Of a DNA stretch of 64,000 nt, positions 44,094 through 52,710 are shown in pieces. Each line of letters starts with the position of its first letter. The stretch's first letter is position 1. Origin of the DNA: an uncultured Flavobacteriaceae bacterium (GTDB taxonomy: Bacteria > Bacteroidota > Bacteroidia > Flavobacteriales > Flavobacteriaceae); contig CALDYU010000021.1 in NCBI GenBank assembly GCA_937944485.1, positions 22,299 to 86,298 on the forward strand, read 5' to 3'. The position numbers were made by a program, and so were the translations under genes. The notes beneath the pieces were generated by a model. That model worked only from the letters and a program-made list of their open reading frames with translations, did not search any database and was not told where the DNA came from.

Positions 44094-45386
44094 ATGAGTA
44101 ATCAAAAATTAGCAACAAACGCATTACATGCAGGGCATGACACAACACAAACGGGTGGTGCTAGAGCCGTACCCATTTATCAAACATCGTCGTATGTTTT
44201 CAAAGACACCGATCATGCGGCCAATTTATTTTCTTTGGCCGAACTTGGCTTCATTTACACACGTTTGAACAACCCCACCAATCAAATATTACAAGATCGC
44301 CTAGCTGCTGTAGAAGGTGGTGTCGGCGCGGTAGTTTTTGCTTCTGGTACAGCAGCAATTTCAACCGGACTTTTGACTCTTCTGAAAGCTGGAGATCATA
44401 TCGTGGCGTCTAGCAGCTTGTACGGCGGTACATTCAACTTGCTGAATGTAACCTTACCAAGATTGGGTATTACCACCACTTTTGTTGATGCTTCAAAACC
44501 AGAAACATTTGGTGAAGCGGTTCAAGAAAATACAAGAGCCATCTTTGTAGAATCTTTGGGCAATCCGAAATTGGATGTACTCGATTTAAAAGCGATTTCA
44601 GAGCAAGCAAAGTCGGCCAAAGTCCCTTTTATTGTCGATAACACGGTTGCAACACCGGGTCTTTTGAATCCGATTGAGCATGGGGCAAATCTTGTAATAC
44701 ACTCCTTAACAAAATACATTGGCGGACAAGGGAACTCCCTTGGCGGAGCCATCATCGATGCTGGGACTTTTGATTGGACGAATGGTAAATTTCCAGAATT
44801 TACCGAACCATCAGCAGGGTATCACGGACTTGTATACAGCGAGGCTTTAGGTGCTGCTGCTTTTACCTTCAAATTAATCTTAGAAGGCTTGAGAGATTTC
44901 GGTGGTGCTTTGAGTCCAACAAATGCTTTCCAGATTATACAAGGTTTAGAAACACTTCCGGTGCGTATTAAGCAGCATAGTGCAAATGCTTTAGAATTAG
45001 CGCAGTGGCTCGAAGCTAGAGATGAGGTTGCTTGGGTAAATTATCCAGGCTTAAAAGGCAACAAGTATTATGATTTGGCCAAAGAATATTTATCAAAAGG
45101 GCAAAGTGGTTTGGTGACTTTCGGTGTTAAAGGAGGCTTTGAAGCAGCAAAGAAATTAACGGATGCCACCAAGGTATTTTCGCTATTAGCCAATATAGGA
45201 GACACTAAATCGCTAATCATTCACCCTGCAAGTACAACGCACCAACAATTAACGGCTGAGCAACAAGAGTCGGCCGGAGTAGGGCAAGATTTAATTCGCC
45301 TTTCTGTAGGATTGGAAGATATTGAAGATCTAAAAACAGATTTAGAAAATGCCTTTGCAGCAATTGATAAACCAGTTTTGGCGTAG
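44094..45386 (+). CDS. metY: O-acetylhomoserine sulfhydrylase
   Basis: PLP enzyme that makes homocysteine from O-acetylhomoserine and sulfide. The 430-residue protein is of the long MetY type: TNALHAGHDTTQTGGARAVPIYQTSSYVFKDTDHAANLF, YTRLNNPTN, GTAAISTGLL, the PLP Lys in HSLTKYIGGQGN (K207), and the additional insert DWTNGKFPEFTEPSAGYHGL that separates MetY from MetB/MetZ. It ends with STTHQQLTAEQQESAGVGQDLIRLSVGLED. SAM-I control upstream supports a methionine role. The next gene provides the MetX activity that makes its substrate. Confidence 0.95.
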   Translation: MSNQKLATNALHAGHDTTQTGGARAVPIYQTSSYVFKDTDHAANLFSLAELGFIYTRLNNPTNQILQDRLAAVEGGVGAVVFASGTAAISTGLLTLLKAGDHIVASSSLYGGTFNLLNVTLPRLGITTTFVDASKPETFGEAVQENTRAIFVESLGNPKLDVLDLKAISEQAKSAKVPFIVDNTVATPGLLNPIEHGANLVIHSLTKYIGGQGNSLGGAIIDAGTFDWTNGKFPEFTEPSAGYHGLVYSEALGAAAFTFKLILEGLRDFGGALSPTNAFQIIQGLETLPVRIKQHSANALELAQWLEARDEVAWVNYPGLKGNKYYDLAKEYLSKGQSGLVTFGVKGGFEAAKKLTDATKVFSLLANIGDTKSLIIHPASTTHQQLTAEQQESAGVGQDLIRLSVGLEDIEDLKTDLENAFAAIDKPVLA

Positions 45387-45387
45387 T

Positions 45388-45493
45388 GGTCACTTCGACT
45401 ACCCTCAGTGACCATTCTGTTGGCTGAGCGTAGCCGAAGTCAAATTCTCGAAAGCATCTCGACGGAGTCTATACCGAGTAGAGACGAGGTGCT
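45388..45493. repeat. Hairpin-rich repeats after metY
   Basis: A hairpin GGTCACT/AGTGACC (45388-45394, 45407-45413) follows the metY stop. TTGGCTGAGCGTAGCCGAAGTC (45420-45441) is a copy of the dispersed repeat. A further stem is AGCATCTCG/CGAGGTGCT (45453-45461, 45485-45493). No gene lies here. Confidence 0.65.
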
Positions 45494-45558
45494 CGATGTG
45501 ACAGTACTATTACTTTAAAGTGGAAAATCGGAGAGGTCTGAAAACCGAAGCCAAATTA

Positions 45559-45734
45559 TTAATACGACCCGTTGTGCATTTTGATATATGAGGATATAAT
45601 TTAGTCGAAATCTTCATTCTTTTCCTCTTGTCCTAAAGGATGGAAGGAAGATTTCTCCAATTATTCCTTTAGGGAACGGGAAAAAAATTGGAGAAATCCA
45701 TCAAAAAAAATCAAAATGCATAACGGGTTAATAC
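45559..45734. mobile_element. MITE-like inverted-repeat element with flanking direct repeats
   Basis: CCCGTTGTGCATTTTGA (45568-45584) and TCAAAATGCATAACGGG (45711-45727) form a 17-bp inverted repeat with a single G-T pair. Just outside is the direct repeat TTAATAC, at 45559-45565 and 45728-45734, as expected of a 7-base target duplication. The interior holds GATTTCTCCAATT/AATTGGAGAAATC (45650-45662, 45686-45698), CCTAAAGGA/TCCTTTAGG (45632-45640, 45665-45673) and AAATCTTC/GAAGATTT (45608-45615, 45647-45654), which compete or cross. It encodes no protein. It ends 9 bases before the start codon of the next gene. Confidence 0.6.
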
Positions 45735-45743
45735 AAAATACAT

Positions 45744-48700
45744 ATGCTCCATCATCTAAAAATAGAAAGCTACACTACTTTAAGTGGTATGTCTCAAGAC
45801 ATTGAGTTATCCTATCAAGTATTTGGAAAAGAGTTGCACGCAGCACCTATTGTTTTGGTCAATCATGCCTTGACAGGCAATTCGAATGTTACAGGAAAAG
45901 ATGGTTGGTGGTCTGCCTTAATTGGTAAGGCAAAATGTATCGACACCAAAAAATACACGATTATATCATTCAATATTCCCGGAAACGGATATGATAAATT
46001 CGTTATTGATAATTATAAAGATTTCGTAGCTACAGATATTGCCAAGATTTTTTTGGAGGGTCTAAAACAGCTCAAAATAGAGCATTTATTTGCAATAATT
46101 GGCGGGTCATTAGGTGGGGGAATCGCATGGGAGATGGCGGCCTTACATCCAAAATTGACCCAACACCTTATTCCTGTAGCTTCTGATTGGAAGTCTACAG
46201 ATTGGTTAATTGCGAACTGCCAAATTCAAGAACAGTTCCTTGTCAATTCCAAACAACCAGTACATGACGCACGTATGCATGCCATGCTCTGTTACCGTAC
46301 GCCCGAGTCATTTAAGGAACGCTTTAAAAGAAGTACAAATGAAGAGCTCAAGGTATTTAATGTAGAAAGTTGGTTGCGGCATCACGGCGAAAAGCTTCAA
46401 GAACGTTTTCAACTATCTGCCTATAAGCTGATGAATCAGTTATTAAAAACGATTGATGTCACTAGAAACGGAGCTACGAATTTCACAAAACTTCAAAACA
46501 GCGACACTAATATTCATATTGTAGGGGTAGATTCTGACTTATTTTTTACAGCTAAAGAAAACAAGGAAACTTTCAAGCAAATAGCTCAGGCCAATAGTAA
46601 TGTAACTTATGGTGAAATACAATCCCTACATGGTCACGACGCCTTTCTAATTGAATTTGAACAACTTGAAAAACTACTTGATCCTATTTTTAATGACCAA
46701 ACACAGTCTACAAAAATAACTGTCTTGAAGTTTGGCGGAAAATCGCTTAGCAACGGTGAAGGTTTGGGGCGTGTGTTAGAAATAATTACGAATAAGGTGG
46801 CCAAAGGTGAGCGCATTGCCGTGGTTTTATCTGCAAGAGCAAAAGCCACAGATCAATTAGAGGCAATGCTTGAAAAAGCAGCATCAGGAAGAACTTATCA
46901 GAAAGAATTTGATGCCTTAGTTAGCTATCAACAACATACCTTCAGTAATGTAAATTTAAAGGAAGAGTTTGAGGCTTTATCGAAACTTTTAGAAGGTATT
47001 TCGCTATTAGGAGATTATAGTGCGCGAATTAAAGATGAGGTGCTGAGTTATGGTGAGTTAATTGCTGCTAAATTGGTAAGCAAACTTTTAATAGGAAAAG
47101 GTGTAAAGGCTCGTCTGGTTGACACAAGACAGCTTTTAAAGACGGATGCTAATTTTGGTAATGCAGAAATTCTTGAACAACAATCTAAAGAGAATGTAGT
47201 ACAATTGGTTGCAGATTTACCAAATGGTGTAGTACCCATATTTACTGGTTTTATAGCGTCTACAATAGATGGCATTACAACAACTATCGGAAGAAATGGA
47301 AGTAACTACTCGGCTGCTTTAATTGCGAATTTTTTAAATGCACATGAACTTCAAAATTATACGCATGTAGATGGTATATATACGGCGAATCCTGATTTTG
47401 TTGCTGACGCAAAACGCCTGTCCCACTTATCTTATGGTGAAGCCAATGAATTGGCAAATTTCGGAGCTACTATTTTACATGCAAAAACGATAATCCCATT
47501 AATTGAAAAGAACATTCCGCTACGTATTTTAAATACTTTTAACGATGATAATGAAGGTACTTTAATAAGTGCAACATCAAGTAAAGAGGGTATAAAATCA
47601 CTTTCGATCATAGAAGATGTAGCATTGATTAATTTAGAAGGAAGAGGTTTATTAGGCAAGGTTGGCGTAGATGCTCGAATCTTTAAAGCCCTAGAAGAAA
47701 AAAATATTAATGTTGGCATCATATCTCAAGGTTCTTCAGAGCGTGGTATTGGCTTAGTGGTTGATGAGAGCAAAGCGAAAAAGGCAAAAAAAGCTTTAGA
47801 AACAGAGTTTTTAAACGATTTCAAGTCTAAGGATATTAATATGATTACAGTCGTCAATGAGGTTTCTGTAGTTTCTATAGTTGGGCAAGATTTGAGTACG
47901 TTTCACAAACCGTACAATGCCCTAATAAAAAATCAAATCACCCCCCTTTTATTTAACAACACTATTTCAGGAAAAAATGTGAGTTTGGTGCTTAAAAAGT
48001 CCGATTTGCATAAGGCTTTGAATGTCATGCACGGACAAATTTTCGGAATTACCAAAAAAGTAAACTTGGCCATATTCGGACATGGCAATGTTGGTGGTAC
48101 ATTGATTGATCAAATATTAAAATCGTCGAAAACCATTGCCAAACGAAAAGGCATTGATTTGAATGTATTTGCTGTTGCCAATTCTAAGAAGCTTTTGGTT
48201 AATAAAAAAGGGATTCCCAAGTCTTGGAAATCTGCAATTGAAACCGATGGAAATCCATACCAAATTCAAGATGTTTTTGCCTATGCCAAAGCGCATCATT
48301 TAGAAAATTTAATTGCTGTTGATAATACAGCAAATCAAGATTTTGTAGCCCATTATTTTGATTTTGTTGAAAACGGATTTGATATTGTTTCATCCAATAA
48401 GATTGCGAATACACTAGGCTTCGATTACTACCAGTTATTACGTGAAGAGCTTGAAAAATATCAAAAACAATATTTGTACGAAACCAATGTAGGTGCGGGT
48501 TTACCACTTATTGACACCATCAAATTGTTACATCTTTCAGGAGAGAATATTACGCGAATTAAAGGTGTTTTCTCAGGAAGTTTAAGTTATATATTTAATA
48601 CGTTTTCTGAGGTTAACGCCCCTTTTTCTCAGATTTTGAAAGATGCAATGCACCAAGGCTTTACGGAACCAGATCCGAGAGAAGATTTATCTGGAAATGA

Positions 48701-49130
48701 TGTAGGCAGGAAACTCTTGATTTTAGCTCGTGAGCTTGATTTGAGTAACGAATTTTCAGATATCAAAATCCAGAATTTGATACCCGAGCAACTGCGTAAG
48801 GGAAAGCCGGAGCACTTTCTTAAAAATTTAAGTATGCTTGATGATACGTATAACGAAATCAAGAAGAATCAAAATGAGGGGCATGTACTGCGTTATATAG
48901 GGGATTTACACGGAAACTTGCAAAAAGAAAAAGGTCAGTTAGAGGTGCAGTTAGTATCTGTACCCAAGGAAAGTGCTTTGGGACAAGTCAAAGGTTCAGA
49001 CTCTATCATTGAGATATATACGGAGTCTTATGGAGAAAATCCTTTAGTAATACAAGGAGCAGGCGCTGGGGCGGCGGTAACAGCGAGAGGTGTTTTTGGT
49101 GATATATTGAGAATTGCGGAGAAAGGGTGA
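45744..49130 (+). CDS. Trifunctional MetX-like / aspartokinase / homoserine dehydrogenase fusion
   Basis: A 1128-residue protein joining three methionine-pathway enzymes. Residues 1-315: MetX-type alpha/beta hydrolase (homoserine O-acyltransferase) with nucleophile S122 in GGSLGGG, acid D265 in VDSDLFF and His298 in HGHDAFL. Residues about 325-770: aspartokinase, with KFGGKSLSNGEG, TTIGRNGSNYSAAL, VDGIYTANPDF and ACT-type regulatory segments (INLEGRGLLGKVGVDARIF). Residues about 772-1128: homoserine dehydrogenase, with AIFGHGNVGGTL, SNKIAN, GAGLPLI, GVFSGSLSYIFN and FTEPDPREDLSGNDVGRK. It covers aspartate to O-acylhomoserine except semialdehyde dehydrogenase. The usual Thr of KFGGTS is Lys. 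Its leader carries the inverted-repeat element. Confidence 0.93.
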   Translation: MLHHLKIESYTTLSGMSQDIELSYQVFGKELHAAPIVLVNHALTGNSNVTGKDGWWSALIGKAKCIDTKKYTIISFNIPGNGYDKFVIDNYKDFVATDIAKIFLEGLKQLKIEHLFAIIGGSLGGGIAWEMAALHPKLTQHLIPVASDWKSTDWLIANCQIQEQFLVNSKQPVHDARMHAMLCYRTPESFKERFKRSTNEELKVFNVESWLRHHGEKLQERFQLSAYKLMNQLLKTIDVTRNGATNFTKLQNSDTNIHIVGVDSDLFFTAKENKETFKQIAQANSNVTYGEIQSLHGHDAFLIEFEQLEKLLDPIFNDQTQSTKITVLKFGGKSLSNGEGLGRVLEIITNKVAKGERIAVVLSARAKATDQLEAMLEKAASGRTYQKEFDALVSYQQHTFSNVNLKEEFEALSKLLEGISLLGDYSARIKDEVLSYGELIAAKLVSKLLIGKGVKARLVDTRQLLKTDANFGNAEILEQQSKENVVQLVADLPNGVVPIFTGFIASTIDGITTTIGRNGSNYSAALIANFLNAHELQNYTHVDGIYTANPDFVADAKRLSHLSYGEANELANFGATILHAKTIIPLIEKNIPLRILNTFNDDNEGTLISATSSKEGIKSLSIIEDVALINLEGRGLLGKVGVDARIFKALEEKNINVGIISQGSSERGIGLVVDESKAKKAKKALETEFLNDFKSKDINMITVVNEVSVVSIVGQDLSTFHKPYNALIKNQITPLLFNNTISGKNVSLVLKKSDLHKALNVMHGQIFGITKKVNLAIFGHGNVGGTLIDQILKSSKTIAKRKGIDLNVFAVANSKKLLVNKKGIPKSWKSAIETDGNPYQIQDVFAYAKAHHLENLIAVDNTANQDFVAHYFDFVENGFDIVSSNKIANTLGFDYYQLLREELEKYQKQYLYETNVGAGLPLIDTIKLLHLSGENITRIKGVFSGSLSYIFNTFSEVNAPFSQILKDAMHQGFTEPDPREDLSGNDVGRKLLILARELDLSNEFSDIKIQNLIPEQLRKGKPEHFLKNLSMLDDTYNEIKKNQNEGHVLRYIGDLHGNLQKEKGQLEVQLVSVPKESALGQVKGSDSIIEIYTESYGENPLVIQGAGAGAAVTARGVFGDILRIAEKG

Positions 49131-49290
49131 CTTCGGTTTCCTTCGGCTCCGCTCAGGAACCGAAGCTTAAGAGAATTAAATTAGGGGAACGACAAGTTTG
49201 AACACTGGTGGCTGAGCGTAGCCGAAGCCAAGACATGATAAACAAAAAAGCAAATTCAAATACTGGTGACTGAGCGAAGCCGAAGCCATA
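49131..49290. repeat. Cluster of TGAGCG-AGCCGAAG repeats
   Basis: Three copies in 160 bases: the hairpin CTTCGGTTTCC...GGAACCGAAG (49132-49165, reversed core CTTCGGCTCCGCTCAG), GGCTGAGCGTAGCCGAAGCC (49210-49229) and GACTGAGCGAAGCCGAAGCC (49268-49287). Nothing else is encoded in the gap. Confidence 0.75.
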
Positions 49291-49302
49291 AAAGTTGAAA
49301 CT

Positions 49303-49617
49303 ATGTCAGGATATATGTACATCCTAGAATGTTCAGATGGGAGTTATTATACGGGCAGTACAATAGACTTGGAAGTAAGATTAGTTCAACATCAAGAAGG
49401 CAAAGGAGCTAATCATACCAAAAAACGTTTGCCGGTAAAATTGGTTTATGTTGAGGAATATCAAAGGATTGACACTGCATTTTATAGAGAAAAGCAAATT
49501 CAAGGTTGGCGAAGAGAAAAAAAAGAAGCATTAGTTGAAGGCCGACTAGGAGAGCTAAATGAATTAGCAGAATGTAAAAATGATAGTCATTTCAAGTATT
49601 TCAAGGAAAAGAAATAG
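49303..49617 (+). CDS. GIY-YIG family endonuclease-like protein
   Basis: A 104-residue single-domain GIY-YIG protein of the small UPF0213/SLX1-like type. [25 protein letters not shown] holds the two Tyr motifs and the conserved Arg (R26). [15 protein letters not shown] and [20 protein letters not shown] (with the catalytic-type Glu in REKQIQGW) follow. It has no DNA-binding domain. It is flanked on both sides by copies of the GGCTGAGCGTAGCCGAAG palindrome and interrupts the methionine gene order, so it may be linked to the repeats. Enzymatic activity is assumed from family only. Confidence 0.92.
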   Translation: MSGYMYILECSDGSYYTGSTIDLEVRLVQHQEGKGANHTKKRLPVKLVYVEEYQRIDTAFYREKQIQGWRREKKEALVEGRLGELNELAECKNDSHFKYFKEKK

Positions 49618-49620
49618 AAT

Positions 49621-49690
49621 ACTGTCGGCTGAGCGTAGTCGAAGCCAAAAAAAGTAAAACAAAGGTGGTCGGCTGAGCGTAGCCGAAGCA
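49621..49690. repeat. Two TGAGCGTAG(T/C)CGAAG repeats after the GIY-YIG gene
   Basis: TCGGCTGAGCGTAGTCGAAGCC (49625-49646) and TCGGCTGAGCGTAGCCGA (49669-49686, with a 6-bp TCGGCT/AGCCGA stem and loop GAGCGT) lie between the nuclease gene and metZ. Confidence 0.75.
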
Positions 49691-49703
49691 AAAAATTGAA
49701 TAA

Positions 49704-50867
49704 ATGAGTAATAAATTCGAAACAAACGCCATACGAACACAACTAGAACGGTCACAGAACTTAGAGCATTCGGTGCCTATGTACCTAACTTCAAGCTTTG
49801 TCTTTGAAGATGCGGAAGACATGCGCGCATCCTTCGCAGAAGAAAAAGAACGCAATATTTATTCTAGATATTCCAATCCGAATTCGTCGGAATTTATAGA
49901 AAAAGTGTGTCAGATGGAGGCCGCTGAAGCGGGTTTTGCTTTTGCATCGGGTATGGCCGCTGTATTTTCAACCTTTGCAGCTTTGTTAGAAAGTGGAGAT
50001 CATATTCTTTCAGCCCGAAGTATTTTTGGGTCCACACATTCCTTATTCAACAATTTCTTTCCGAAATGGAATATTTCACATACCTATTTTAAGATAGATG
50101 AATTAGATGTTATCGAGGATTTAATCAAACCTGAAACCAAAATTATTTATGCAGAATCGCCAACAAACCCGGGAGTCGATGTTCTCGATTTAGAAGTACT
50201 AGGCAAGATTGCGAAAAAGCACAGTTTGATATTAGTAATTGACAATTGTTTTGCGTCTCCTTATTTACAACAGCCCATAAAATTTGGAGCAGATTTGGTG
50301 ATTCATTCAGGTACAAAATTAATGGATGGTCAAGGTAGAGTTCTAGCAGGAGTTACCGTTGGTAGTTCTGATTTAATTGATAAAGTATATCGCTTTTCTA
50401 GAATTACGGGTCCTGCACTTTCCCCATTTAATGCTTGGGTGCTATCAAAAAGCTTAGAGACTTTGGCAGTTCGTGTAGATCGCCATTGTGAAAATGCTTT
50501 AAAACTGGCAGAATTCTTAGAAGGACATGAAAAAATAAATTGGGTTAGATACCCCTTTTTAAAATCGCATCCGAAGTACCACATCGCCAAAAAACAAATG
50601 AAAGCTGGCGGTTGTGTCGTTGCATTTGAAGTCAAAGGCGGATTGGAAGCGGGTCAAAAGTTCTTTGATTCCATCAAACTGCTTTCACTTTCGGCGAATT
50701 TGGGAGATTCTAGAAGTATTGTTACCCATCCAGCCTCAACAACACACAGCAAGTTATCTTCAGAAGAAAGAGCGGAAACAGGTATAACCGATGGCATGGT
50801 GCGCGTTTCTGTAGGCCTTGAACATATTGATGATATTGTTGCAGATATAAAACAGGCGCTGGGGTAG
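49704..50867 (+). CDS. metZ: O-succinyl/O-acetylhomoserine sulfhydrylase
   Basis: A second PLP enzyme converting acylhomoserine plus sulfide to homocysteine, 387 residues. The shorter MetZ type is seen: ETNAIRTQLERSQNLEHSVPMYLTSSFVFEDAEDMRA, YSRYSNPN, FASGMAAVFSTFAALL, the PLP Lys in HSGTKLMDGQGR (K205), GPALSPFNAWVLSKSLETL and a C-terminal [24 protein letters not shown]. The identity of the acyl donor cannot be read; the adjacent MetX-like domain suggests O-acetyl or O-succinyl. The 3' end is partly duplicated 590 bases downstream. Confidence 0.93.
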   Translation: MSNKFETNAIRTQLERSQNLEHSVPMYLTSSFVFEDAEDMRASFAEEKERNIYSRYSNPNSSEFIEKVCQMEAAEAGFAFASGMAAVFSTFAALLESGDHILSARSIFGSTHSLFNNFFPKWNISHTYFKIDELDVIEDLIKPETKIIYAESPTNPGVDVLDLEVLGKIAKKHSLILVIDNCFASPYLQQPIKFGADLVIHSGTKLMDGQGRVLAGVTVGSSDLIDKVYRFSRITGPALSPFNAWVLSKSLETLAVRVDRHCENALKLAEFLEGHEKINWVRYPFLKSHPKYHIAKKQMKAGGCVVAFEVKGGLEAGQKFFDSIKLLSLSANLGDSRSIVTHPASTTHSKLSSEERAETGITDGMVRVSVGLEHIDDIVADIKQALG

Positions 50868-51156
50868 TCGTTTTATATTGCACTGTGTTAAAAAGCAATA
50901 AAGTAATATCTACTTTAATATTATGGCATTTAGTGTAAATAATATTATTGTAAATAAAATCTTTTTGATATGAAGAATACTTGCGATAGAAATTTTTGAA
51001 CTTGTAAGTTTTTTTGTAGACTGAATTCACATTGATATTTTCTAATTTGCCCTTAACATCAATTTGGTTTGATATTCTAAAGAATTCAATCTCTCGGAAT
51101 AATTTTAATAATTTAGTATTTTATATAGATAAACTTTTGGATTTATTTTGGCACTT

Positions 51157-51321
51157 ATGGATAGTAAAAAACTATATGCTTTAATCGTTTTTGTAGTTAT
51201 TGGTCAAATGGTTGCTGTTATGTTATGGTACGGTTATGAGGAAAATTATTTTGTACCAATGATTGTGGCCTCAATTGTTGCGCTTTTGGTGGGATATAGA
51301 TCCGAAAGGAAAACCCGTTAA
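51157..51321 (+). CDS. Small two-helix membrane protein
   Basis: A 54-residue frame starting with ATG at 51157 (MDSKKLYALIVFVVIGQM). It has two hydrophobic helices (LYALIVFVVIGQMVAVMLWYG, about 6-26, and VPMIVASIVALLVGY, about 33-47) and a basic tail RSERKTR. Too short and featureless for a family call. It lies between metZ and the metZ fragment. A real gene is likely from its start, helix and basic-tail layout but is not certain. Confidence 0.55.
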   Translation: MDSKKLYALIVFVVIGQMVAVMLWYGYEENYFVPMIVASIVALLVGYRSERKTR

Positions 51322-51453
51322 AGATTTATATACTTAAAGAAATTTTAGAAATAAATAGAATTATTCTTTAGAGCTCTTCTAATAATGAGGCAATAGAAGG
51401 GTGCTTTTGAAAATAGCATTATTCATTGTAAAAACAACTTGAGTTATTCACAT

Positions 51454-51606
51454 AGCGTTGTTACCCGTCCAGCCTCAACCACACATAGCAAGTTATCTTA
51501 AGAAGAAAGAGCGGAAACAGGTATAACCGATGGAATGGTTCGCGTTTCGGTAGGTCTAGAACATGTCGATGATATTATTGCAGATATAAAGCAGGCTTTG
51601 ATGTAG
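51454..51606 (+). pseudogene. Degenerate duplicate of the 3' end of metZ
   Basis: About 150 bases closely match metZ 50715-50867: GTTACCC(G/A)TCCAGCC, then AGCAAGTTATCTT, AAGAAAGAGCGGAAACAGG, TATAACCGATGG and CAGATATAAA(G/A)CAGGC, ending at a matching TAG. In the copy TCTTCAGAAG has become TCTTAAGAAG, creating an in-frame stop. Only the last ~50 codons are present and there is no start. It is a remnant of a former second metZ copy or a local duplication. Confidence 0.9.
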
Positions 51607-51639
51607 CTGATTTATAATTTGGATGATTTAGCAATCCTG

Positions 51640-52560
51640 TTATTGAAAACCTATTTTTTTAATTCCTTCGTGACTTACTTTAATAGCTTCAAGAGGTTCC
51701 ATTGTAAAAGTCATATCTTGTTCTACCATGTAGTATAACATACCTGATTTGTCTTTTTCGGATAGAATACGACCGAAATCGATGGTACCTTTCCCAACAG
51801 GGGCAAATTTGCCTTCTTCATCCATATCTTTAACATGCCACATTTTAAAGCGACCTGGGTATTTTTCAAAATAAGCTAACGGATCGGCTCCCGCTTTGGT
51901 TACCCAAAATAAATCCATTTGAAAATTGACCAATTCCGGATTGCAGTTTTCCAATAAATAGTCAATCACAACAATGCCATCTTCGTCTTTTTTGAATTCA
52001 AAATCGTGATTGTGATATAATAACTTTAGCCCAGCTTTATTCGCTTTTTCACCGAGTTCATCAAGAATTTTAGCCAAGTTTTCGGCTCCGCCAGTCATAC
52101 TCATGGTATTCGTGGCATTATCGTAATTAAATAATCCCATGGGCGGTATCGGCACTACAAAATATTCAAATCCCGCTGCTTTAGCGCTGGCCATTTCAAC
52201 ATCAGCATTTTCTAAAGTGACACTGCTTTGATGCGTACTAATCGGATTTAGACGAAGTTCTTTTACGTAAGCCGCAAAATCTTCTGGACTCATGTTATAA
52301 TATTTGCCATCTTCATATCCTGCTGCTTCGATGTTTTGATAACCAGTTTCAGCAACCATTTTTAAAGTAGCTTTGGCATCTTCTTTCATCGCATCGCGAA
52401 CGGTATAAAGTGCTAATCCACCTAATGACGTTTTTGTTGCGTTGGTTATTTTTTCTTCTGTTGAAGTATCAGAACTACTATCTTTTATAATTTCCTTGCA
52501 TGATAAAGCGCTTACTATTACTAAAACGGCAAGTATGTTTTTGAATATGGAGTATTTCAT
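51640..52560 (-). CDS. Sugar phosphate isomerase/epimerase-fold lipoprotein
   Basis: A 306-residue exported protein of the AP-endonuclease-2 TIM-barrel superfamily. The signal ends in a lipobox (AVLVIVSALSCKE). The mature part opens LGGLALYTVRDAMKEDAKATLKMVAETGYQNIEAAGY. Metal-ligand-type residues are in LLYHNHDFEFK, VNFQMDLFWVTKAGADP, MWHVKDMD and YMVEQDMT. Periplasmic members are common in Bacteroidota and may act on keto-sugars or related metabolites; the substrate is unknown. It is the last gene of the minus-strand oxidative group, 150 bases after the molybdenum subunit gene. Confidence 0.9.
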   Translation of the reverse strand: MKYSIFKNILAVLVIVSALSCKEIIKDSSSDTSTEEKITNATKTSLGGLALYTVRDAMKEDAKATLKMVAETGYQNIEAAGYEDGKYYNMSPEDFAAYVKELRLNPISTHQSSVTLENADVEMASAKAAGFEYFVVPIPPMGLFNYDNATNTMSMTGGAENLAKILDELGEKANKAGLKLLYHNHDFEFKKDEDGIVVIDYLLENCNPELVNFQMDLFWVTKAGADPLAYFEKYPGRFKMWHVKDMDEEGKFAPVGKGTIDFGRILSEKDKSGMLYYMVEQDMTFTMEPLEAIKVSHEGIKKIGFQ

Positions 52561-52710
52561 GGTCTCTAATTAGATTATTTGGTATAATGTTTAATTGGTG
52601 AAGTTAGAAATATAACTATTCTCCGCCAAAGAAGAAATAGTATACCCTATTCTTAAATGTAAGAAGATAGTTCCTAGTTCGCGTTGTTGACTTCTTATTC
52701 TACTTATAAA

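Noticed and set aside
45650..45698. 13-bp hairpin before the fusion gene considered as an intrinsic terminator
   Set aside because: It is followed by CATCAAAAAAAA on the plus strand and not a T run; it fits better as part of the inverted-repeat element.
49303..49617. GIY-YIG gene considered as a homing endonuclease within an intron or intein
   Set aside because: It is a free-standing small single-domain gene; flanking genes are complete and no intron structure was seen.
49131..49690. Array of similar short repeats considered as a CRISPR
   Set aside because: Spacing is irregular, copies occur in both orientations, whole genes lie between them and no cas gene is present.
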